6,526 nt of DNA, taken from positions 1 through 6,526 of the forward strand of contig SPDF01000089.1 of the NCBI GenBank assembly GCA_004525055.1. Reading direction: 5' to 3'. The notes under the pieces are model-generated. The model worked only from the letters and a program-made list of their open reading frames with translations. It ran no database searches and had not been told where the DNA came from. The number at the start of each line of letters is the position of its first letter. The stretch's first letter is position 1. This DNA comes from Gemmatimonadales bacterium (GTDB lineage: Bacteria > Gemmatimonadota > Gemmatimonadetes > Gemmatimonadales > GWC2-71-9). The translations under genes and the position numbers were made by a program. Below, piece after piece: positions 1 to 5,336 of the stretch.

Positions 1-1167
1 CTGGTCGTGATCATGCTGAGTGCCCACGGCGACATCGCCACGGCCGTGGAGGCGGTCAAACTCGGTGCCCACCACTTCCTCGAGAAGCCGCCCAAGCTCG
101 AAGACATCCAGGTGACCCTGGCGCGAGGGCTCGAAAACCGGACGCTCCGACGGGTGGTCAACGGCCTGCGCCGTCAGACCGGCTGGCAGTTTTCCGGTGT
201 CGAAATCATCGGTCGGTCGAAGGAAATGGAGCGCGTGGTCGAGTTGATCGGGAAGGTCGCGGTCAGCGAAGGCACGACGGTCTTGCTGCGTGGAGAAAGC
301 GGTGTCGGCAAGGAGGTTGTGGCCAAGACGATCCACGCCCGGAGCCCCCGGCGCGACTTCCCCTTTTTGGAGATCAACTGCACCGCGCTCCCTGAGACAC
401 TTCTCGAATCCGAACTGTTCGGCCACGAGAAGGGAGCGTTCACCGATGCCAAGGCCAGGAAGCAGGGGCTGCTTGAGTTAGCGGACCGGGGCACAATCCT
501 CCTGGACGAGATTGGCGACCTCCCGCCCGCCGCCCAGGCCAAGCTGCTGCGATTCATGGAGACGCGGAGCTTCAAGCGCGTCGGTGGCGTCCGGGACATT
601 ACCGTCGATGTCCGGATCCTCGCGGCGACCAACCGCGACCTGGAACAGGCCATGCGCGACGGGGCCTTTCGCCAGGACCTCTACTTCCGGCTCAATGTTG
701 TCACGATCACTATCCCCCCGCTCCGCCAAAGACCGGAAGACGTCGAACCGCTGGCCCACCACTTCCTGGACCGCATCACGACGACGCTCCGGGGCCGAGC
801 GCGCCGGATTTCAAAGCCTGCCCTGGCGATGCTGGAGCGCTACGGCTGGCCGGGCAACGTGCGCGAACTGAAGAACGTGATTGAGCGGGCGGTCATCCTC
901 GAGGAAGGGGAGGAAGTGTTACCCGATCACCTGCCGGAGGAAATGAAGCCGGGCGGTCGTGCGCTGGACCTCCATCCGGGATTTCAGCTCCCGGCGGGCG
1001 GCATCAACCTCGAAGAGCTGGAGAAGGACCTGATCCGTCAGGCCGTGGAACAGGTGCATGGGAACAAGACCCGTGCCGCGGAGCTTCTGGGACTGTCCCG
1101 GGACACCCTGCGGTACCGGCTGGAGAAATACGCGATTACCACACCGGACACCGAGGATGACCACTAG
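1..1167 (+). CDS. Sigma-54-dependent response regulator, NtrC/NtrX type (5'-partial)
   Basis: This is a two-component transcription activator that remodels sigma-54 RNA polymerase by ATP hydrolysis. The frame is open to the left edge, so the start and the phospho-accepting Asp lie outside the window. Numbering from the GTG at position 7, residues 1-35 are the end of a receiver domain, with the switch Ser in LSAHGD (about 5) and the conserved Lys in LEKP (27). A linker follows, then an AAA+ domain at about 66-296: Walker A GESGVGKE (96-103), a sigma-54 contact loop GAFTDA (143-148, usually GAFTGA), Walker B ILLDEIGD (164-171), sensor I AATNR (206-210) and sensor II WPGNVREL (281-288). A Fis-type helix-turn-helix (about 335-377, NKTRAAELLGLSRDTLRYRL) ends the protein. 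The receiver tail and linker resemble NtrX-like proteins. It is convergent with the efflux operon, so control of that operon is plausible but is inference. The cognate kinase is not in view. Confidence 0.95.
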   Translation: MVVIMLSAHGDIATAVEAVKLGAHHFLEKPPKLEDIQVTLARGLENRTLRRVVNGLRRQTGWQFSGVEIIGRSKEMERVVELIGKVAVSEGTTVLLRGESGVGKEVVAKTIHARSPRRDFPFLEINCTALPETLLESELFGHEKGAFTDAKARKQGLLELADRGTILLDEIGDLPPAAQAKLLRFMETRSFKRVGGVRDITVDVRILAATNRDLEQAMRDGAFRQDLYFRLNVVTITIPPLRQRPEDVEPLAHHFLDRITTTLRGRARRISKPALAMLERYGWPGNVRELKNVIERAVILEEGEEVLPDHLPEEMKPGGRALDLHPGFQLPAGGINLEELEKDLIRQAVEQVHGNKTRAAELLGLSRDTLRYRLEKYAITTPDTEDDH

Positions 1168-1210
1168 CCGCTCTGGCTCGGTACCGTCGCTGGCGGAGAC
1201 CGGCTCGCTT
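1168..1210. other. Short convergent intergenic gap without a clear terminator
   Basis: These 43 bp separate the stop of the regulator from the stop of the DUF305 gene on the opposite strand. A small palindrome CGGTACCG lies at 1179-1186, but I see no strong GC hairpin followed by a T-run on either strand. Termination of both convergent units may be Rho-dependent, or may occur inside the neighbouring gene. Confidence 0.5.
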
Positions 1211-1663
1211 CTACCGCCCGCCGTCCAACTCTTCGATCAGCGCCTTCATGTCAGCGATCTCCCGGACCTGCGCCTCGATAATGCCATCAGCGAGCTCCCG
1301 AACCCGGGGATCGCTGATCCGCGCCCGCTCGCTGGTCAGGATTGCGATGGAGTGATGGGGGATCATGGCGCGCATGTACGACACATCCTCCACCGTCGCC
1401 TGACTCCGTACCAACCAGAGCGAGGCCACAAACACGGTGGCGCTCCCGAGAAGAATCGCGGTGTTCTTGCGCCGGTCGGTGAACATCGCAAGCATGAACA
1501 GCAGCATGATCGTGGCCATCGCCCCACCCATCAGGAGCGCCATGTAGGCGCGGGTCTCGCTGAAGAAGAGGTGGTCCACCGAGTAGCTATTGAGATAGGT
1601 GAGCAAGAACATTGCGGCCGTGGAGGTCCCAACCATGGCGAGAAAGCGGGAATACGCGTTCAT
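1211..1663 (-). CDS. Three-helix inner-membrane protein with periplasmic DUF305 domain
   Basis: This is a 150-residue protein. Three hydrophobic helices are visible at about 6-24, 38-61 and 68-87, followed by a DUF305 domain at about 90-146. The domain carries the family hallmark MRAMIPHHSIAI (97-108), with M97, M100, H103 and H104, and a helical second half (VRELADGIIEAQVREIADM). The basic loop DRRKN (63-67) between helices 2 and 3 should be cytoplasmic, which puts the DUF305 domain in the periplasm. DUF305 is ferritin-like. Cyanobacterial CopM, a DUF305 protein, binds Cu(I)/Ag(I), and such genes often sit in copper clusters. A periplasmic metal-binding or metal-handing role here is inference. 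I chose the ATG at 1663 because AAGGGAG lies 6 bp upstream and a hydrophobic helix begins at once. An ATG 29 codons earlier (1750) lacks such support. The gene is last in the efflux cluster, 151 bp after the PII-like gene. Confidence 0.85.
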   Translation of the reverse strand: MNAYSRFLAMVGTSTAAMFLLTYLNSYSVDHLFFSETRAYMALLMGGAMATIMLLFMLAMFTDRRKNTAILLGSATVFVASLWLVRSQATVEDVSYMRAMIPHHSIAILTSERARISDPRVRELADGIIEAQVREIADMKALIEELDGGR

Positions 1664-1669
1664 GTCAAT

Positions 1670-1676
1670 CTCCCTT
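1670..1676 (-). promoter_or_regulatory. Ribosome-binding site of the DUF305 gene
   Basis: On the minus strand this reads AAGGGAG, 6 bp before the ATG at 1663. It decides the start codon against the longer open frame that begins at 1750, whose extra 29 residues are Arg/Gly/Ala-rich and do not look like family sequence. Confidence 0.75.
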
Positions 1677-1703
1677 TTCTGAATCGCGGGGTGGCAGAGT
1701 CGT

Positions 1704-1717
1704 GCCGGTGCACCGGC
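1704..1717. repeat. Perfect 14-bp palindrome GCCGGTGCACCGGC in the DUF305 upstream region
   Basis: The site is a perfect inverted repeat with no spacer, centred about 47 bp upstream of the DUF305 start codon. Having no loop, it is a better candidate for a dimeric regulator operator than for an RNA hairpin or terminator. No T-run follows. GC-rich DNA makes chance palindromes more likely, and no known metal-regulator consensus is matched with confidence. Confidence 0.35.
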
Positions 1718-1814
1718 GGCCCGGCCACGCGACAGGCAGCCCCTGCCCATTCGACAAGAACGGAAAGCGCGGAGCGGAATTCAACCTCGCGCGAAGCGAT
1801 GCCCCCGGCATGAC

Positions 1815-2165
1815 CTACGCGAGCGCGTCCGCGCCCTGCACACCAGTTCGAATCTTCGTCACGCCAAGCACCGGGCGCAGGTATACGATGCCATCGCCTC
1901 GCCGTCCCGTACGGGCCGCCTTACATATTAGCTCCGTATGCATGAGGCTCCGCTCCCCGTCACAGATGAACTGGATCACCGCCTTGTCCGCGTACTCCGT
2001 CCCTTCCCGGACGGAAAGCCTGGCGGCGGCAGGGTCCACGCCCTGCCCGATCGCGTGAACGGGGACCACGGTGAGCCGGGGCACCCCCGACTCCCGGAGC
2101 ATGTGAATAACCCGATCGAGCATTTCCACCCGTACCACGGCATTCACTTCCACCAGTGTTGACAT
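1815..2165 (-). CDS. PII-superfamily protein linked to heavy-metal RND efflux (PII-NG type)
   Basis: This 116-residue protein has the PII ferredoxin-like fold pattern and near-normal PII length. The C-terminal half is the clearest match: the B-loop KAARTGRRGDG (82-92) and the C-loop KIRTGVQGADAL (104-115) mirror GlnB's TGKIGDG and RIRTG. The T-loop (about 37-58) differs. In an ungapped alignment with E. coli GlnB, the Gln39 position is Gly42, the uridylylated Tyr51 position is Glu54, and a Tyr (58) lies four residues later. The B-loop Lys90 position is Ile93. Classical PII proteins bind ATP/ADP and 2-oxoglutarate and control nitrogen metabolism. A divergent group, PII-NG, has been described beside heavy-metal efflux genes, and context and sequence both fit it. 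The start at 2165 is set by GGAGGT in the 9-bp gap after the pump stop, implying coupled translation. A role in regulating the pump, or in sensing metal or nucleotide, is inference. Confidence 0.85.
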   Translation of the reverse strand: MSTLVEVNAVVRVEMLDRVIHMLRESGVPRLTVVPVHAIGQGVDPAAARLSVREGTEYADKAVIQFICDGERSLMHTELICKAARTGRRGDGIVYLRPVLGVTKIRTGVQGADALA

Positions 2166-2168
2166 CGT

Positions 2169-2174
2169 ACCTCC
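2169..2174 (-). promoter_or_regulatory. Ribosome-binding site of the PII-like gene, abutting the pump stop codon
   Basis: On the minus strand the pump stop TAG is followed directly by GGAGGTACG and then the ATG. The whole 9-bp junction is therefore a strong Shine-Dalgarno sequence plus a short spacer. This supports both the chosen start and translation of the PII-like gene from the same mRNA as the pump. Confidence 0.8.
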
Positions 2175-5100
2175 CTACTCGCTCGATCCGAGCGCCATCG
2201 GGTCATGCAGGGCCTCGCGGGCCGCGGAGGCGGGCCGCCGCGCCACTTGCCAGCGACGCCAGATCAGGTAAATGGCCGGAATGACGACCAGCGTGAGAAT
2301 TGTCGACGTAATCATGCCGCCGACCATCGGCGCCGCGATGCGCTTCATGACATCCGCGCCGGCGCCATGGCTCCACAGAATCGGCGTCAATCCGGCAGTG
2401 ATCGCCACCACCGTCATGATCTTGGGGCGCAACCGGTCCACGGCGCCTTCGCGGACCGCGGCAGCGACATCGGCCGGCTCCCGCATCTTCCCCTCGAGCC
2501 CTCGCCGGTGGAATGCCTCATCCAGATAGATGAGCATCACCACCCCGGTTTCCGCCGCCACGCCCGCCAGCGCGATGAAGCCCACCCAGACCGCCACACT
2601 GGTGTTGTAGCCAGCGATCCACAGGTACCACACACCCCCGACGAGGGCAAAGGGCACGGAGAGCATGACGATCAGCGACTCGGTGACGCCCCTGAAATTG
2701 AGGTAGAGCAGGAGGAAGATGATGCCCAACGTGACTGGAATGACCAGCCGCATCTTCTGCCCAACGCGCTCCATGAACTCGTATTGTCCGCTCCAGAACA
2801 GGGTGTAGCCCGGCGGCAAGGTCAACCGGGCCGCCACGACCTCCTGCGCATGCCGGACATAGCCGCCGACGTCGGACTCGCTGATGTCCACGTACACCGT
2901 CGTCACGGGAAAGGCGTTTTCCGTCTTGACCGCCATCGGCCCCTGCAGGACCCTCACGGACGCCACCTGGCCAAGGGGGATCTGGGCTCCGCTCATCGTC
3001 GGCAGGATGACCTCGCGAAGCTTCTGGACGTCATCCCGGAGCTCCCGTGGATACCGGACGTTGACGGAGTAGCGCTCACGGCCCTCCACAGTCATCGCGG
3101 CGTCCATGCCACCGACGGTGGCCATGATGGCGGCGTGGATTTCTCCGACATTCAGCCCGTAACGGGCGGCTTCCGCCCGGTCGATGTCAATGTCCACGTA
3201 GTAGCCCGACACGCCACGTTCGGCGAATGCGCTCCGGGTGCCCGGTACTTCCTGCATGATGCGCTCGACTCGCTCGCCGAGCTGCTGCAGCGTATCGAGG
3301 TTCGGGCCGAAAATCTTGATCCCCACCGCCGTCCGGACCCCGGTGGCCAGCATGTCGATGCGCCCCTTGATGGGCATCGTCCAGGCGTTGGTCACTCCCG
3401 GGAGTCGGACGGCGCTGTCCATCTCGGCGAGGAGCTTGTCGTAGGTCATCCCCGACCGCCACTGGTCCTCTGGCTTGAGCGTGATGGTGGTCTCATACAT
3501 GTCCAGCGGGGCGGGATCCGTCGCCGTGCTGGCTCGGCCGGTCTTGCCCAGCACGCGCTCGACTTCCGGAAACCCGACCAGGATGCTGTCCTGCTGGCGC
3601 ATGATGTCTACGGCCTGCGCGATCGACACACCCGGCACGGTCGTCGGCATGAAGAGCACCGATCCCTCGTGCAGTTGCGGCATGAATTCGCTCCCCAGCC
3701 GCAGCCAGGGCCAGGCCGTGACACCCAGGAAGACGACGCTCGCGATGATGATGGACCAAGGCCGACGGAGGGTGAAGTCGATGATGGGACGGTACACGCT
3801 CTGCAGCCATCGGTTGAGCGGGTTGCGGTTCTCGGCGATGACCTTTCCGCGGATAAAGAGCCCCATCAAGACCGGCACCAGGGTGATGGAAAGCAGGGCG
3901 GCGGCGGCCATCGAGAACGTCTTCGTGAATGCCAACGGCTTGAAGAGCCGTCCCTCCTGCGCTTCCAGCGTGAAGACTGGGAGAAAACTGAAGGTGATGA
4001 TCAGCAGCGAGTAGAAAAGTGGTGGCCCGACCTGCTTGGCGCTGGCCAGCACGATCTCCCAGCGCGAGGCATCGGGCTCCGCCCGGTCGAGATGCTTGTG
4101 CATGTTCTCGATCATCACGATGGCGCCGTCCACCATGGCCCCGATGGCGATCGCAATGCCGCCGAGGCTCATGATGTTGGCATTGACCCCGATCAGTCGC
4201 ATGACGATGAAGGCCATGAGGATGCCGACGGGGAGCACGATGATCGCCACCAGTGCCGACTGGAAGTGCAACAGAAAGAGAACCGCCACGGCGGCGACAA
4301 TCAGGGACTCCTCGAGCAGCTTGTCGCGTAACGTATCGATGGCCCGGTGGATCAAGTCGCTGCGGTCGTAGGCGACGCGCAGTCGGACGCCGGCGGGGAG
4401 GCTCTTCTCAATTTCCCCCAGCCGGGTCTTCACCGCCTCGATCGTCTTGAGCGCGTCGGAGCCGAACCGCATCACGACGATGCCCGCCACCACTTCGCCC
4501 TTGCCATCGAGATCGGCGGCGCCGCGTCGCGGTGCCGGTCCGATTTGAACCGTCGCGACATCGGCCACCCGGATCGGCGTCCCGTTGGCCGTCGCGCCAA
4601 CGGACACGTTTTCGATGTCCTCGATGCCGTTGAGATACCCAAGGCCGCGGATCATGTATTCGCGGCCACCCATCTCGAGTACCCGGGCGCCGATATCCGC
4701 GTTATGATCGCCGATGGCCATGGCGACGCGCGTGACCGGGATATTGAATGCCCGCAGCCGTTCCGGATCCACTTCGACCTGGTATTGCTTGACGAAACCG
4801 CCGAGGCTGGCCACTTCGGAGACGCCTGGAACAGCCGTCAACTGGAAGCGAATGTTCCAGTCCTGAATGCTCCGCAGTTGCGCCAAATCTAGACTGTCGG
4901 ATTCGAGGGTGTACTCGAAGACCCAGCCGACACCAGTGGCGTCCGGCCCGATCGACGGTTCGACTCCGGTCGGCAGCTGCCGCCGAACCCCGTTCAGGTA
5001 TTCCAGCACACGCGACCGTGCCCAGTAGATATCGGTCCCGTCTTCGAAGATCACGTAGACCAGGCTGAGGCCGAAGAACGAATAGCCGCGAACCACCCGC

Positions 5101-5336
5101 GCCCCCGGGACCTTCAACATCTCAGAGGCGATCGGATAGGTGATCTGGTCCTCGACGATCTGCGGTGCCTGCTCCGAGAAATCAGTCTGGACGATCACCT
5201 GCACGTCCGACAGGTCGGGGATGGCGTCGAGCGGTGTCGTGCTGACTGCCCAGATCCCGGCGCCAATGACGGCAACGGTCGCGAGCAGGACGAGGAACTG
5301 ATTCCGGAGCGACCAGGCGATGATCTTACTGATCAT
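2175..5336 (-). CDS. cusA: Cu(I)/Ag(I) efflux RND inner-membrane pump, CusA type
   Basis: This 1053-residue, proton-driven trimeric transporter of the heavy-metal RND family has full family length. It starts with the typical TM1 and PLDAIPDLSDVQV (35-47), and has SPLIT-family landmarks PDATGVGW (131-138) and NIMSLGGIAIAIGAMVDGA (387-405). Aligning from memory to E. coli CusA, the three periplasmic Cu/Ag ligands M573, M623 and M672 correspond to M563 (LFMP), M613 (LDMYETT) and M662 (IDMLATG). The membrane methionine pairs are also kept: M389/M997, M401/M476 and M408/M491. Proton-relay residues D405, E939 and K984 correspond to D403, E929 and K972. The upper-funnel M271 is replaced by Pro269. 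Together these favour monovalent Cu/Ag over Zn/Co/Cd export. The ATG at 5336 has GGAG 7 bp upstream and overlaps the adaptor's 3' end by 11 bp. The pump should dock onto the CusB-like adaptor and an outer-membrane factor not seen here. Confidence 0.95.
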   Translation of the reverse strand: MISKIIAWSLRNQFLVLLATVAVIGAGIWAVSTTPLDAIPDLSDVQVIVQTDFSEQAPQIVEDQITYPIASEMLKVPGARVVRGYSFFGLSLVYVIFEDGTDIYWARSRVLEYLNGVRRQLPTGVEPSIGPDATGVGWVFEYTLESDSLDLAQLRSIQDWNIRFQLTAVPGVSEVASLGGFVKQYQVEVDPERLRAFNIPVTRVAMAIGDHNADIGARVLEMGGREYMIRGLGYLNGIEDIENVSVGATANGTPIRVADVATVQIGPAPRRGAADLDGKGEVVAGIVVMRFGSDALKTIEAVKTRLGEIEKSLPAGVRLRVAYDRSDLIHRAIDTLRDKLLEESLIVAAVAVLFLLHFQSALVAIIVLPVGILMAFIVMRLIGVNANIMSLGGIAIAIGAMVDGAIVMIENMHKHLDRAEPDASRWEIVLASAKQVGPPLFYSLLIITFSFLPVFTLEAQEGRLFKPLAFTKTFSMAAAALLSITLVPVLMGLFIRGKVIAENRNPLNRWLQSVYRPIIDFTLRRPWSIIIASVVFLGVTAWPWLRLGSEFMPQLHEGSVLFMPTTVPGVSIAQAVDIMRQQDSILVGFPEVERVLGKTGRASTATDPAPLDMYETTITLKPEDQWRSGMTYDKLLAEMDSAVRLPGVTNAWTMPIKGRIDMLATGVRTAVGIKIFGPNLDTLQQLGERVERIMQEVPGTRSAFAERGVSGYYVDIDIDRAEAARYGLNVGEIHAAIMATVGGMDAAMTVEGRERYSVNVRYPRELRDDVQKLREVILPTMSGAQIPLGQVASVRVLQGPMAVKTENAFPVTTVYVDISESDVGGYVRHAQEVVAARLTLPPGYTLFWSGQYEFMERVGQKMRLVIPVTLGIIFLLLYLNFRGVTESLIVMLSVPFALVGGVWYLWIAGYNTSVAVWVGFIALAGVAAETGVVMLIYLDEAFHRRGLEGKMREPADVAAAVREGAVDRLRPKIMTVVAITAGLTPILWSHGAGADVMKRIAAPMVGGMITSTILTLVVIPAIYLIWRRWQVARRPASAAREALHDPMALGSSE

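Noticed and set aside
1168..1210. An intrinsic terminator between the two convergent transcription units
   Set aside because: Only weak or short inverted repeats are present and no T-run follows on either strand.
1692..1706. A possible sigma-54 -24/-12 element (TGGCAG ... TGCC) upstream of the DUF305 gene
   Set aside because: The GG to GC spacing is 9 rather than 10 bp, the -12 half is poor, and it points on the plus strand, away from the DUF305 gene.
1664..1750. A 29-residue N-terminal extension of the DUF305 protein from the ATG at 1750
   Set aside because: The extension is Arg/Gly/Ala-rich. The ATG at 1663 has a good Shine-Dalgarno sequence at 6 bp and begins just before a membrane helix.
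1058..1813. A 251-codon plus-strand frame running from the regulator's 3' end across the DUF305 gene
   Set aside because: It overlaps two genes with clear family matches on other frames, and its translation is compositionally biased with no domain.
2205..4331. A 708-codon open frame on the plus strand, antisense to the pump gene
   Set aside because: It is low-complexity His/Arg/Asp/Gly-rich sequence that mirrors the GC-rich third positions of the pump gene. It has no recognisable domain, and the opposite strand is clearly CusA.
2175..5336. Zn/Co/Cd (CzcA-type) specificity for the pump
   Set aside because: All three CusA-type periplasmic methionines and the GAMVDGAIVMIEN motif of the Cu/Ag class are present.
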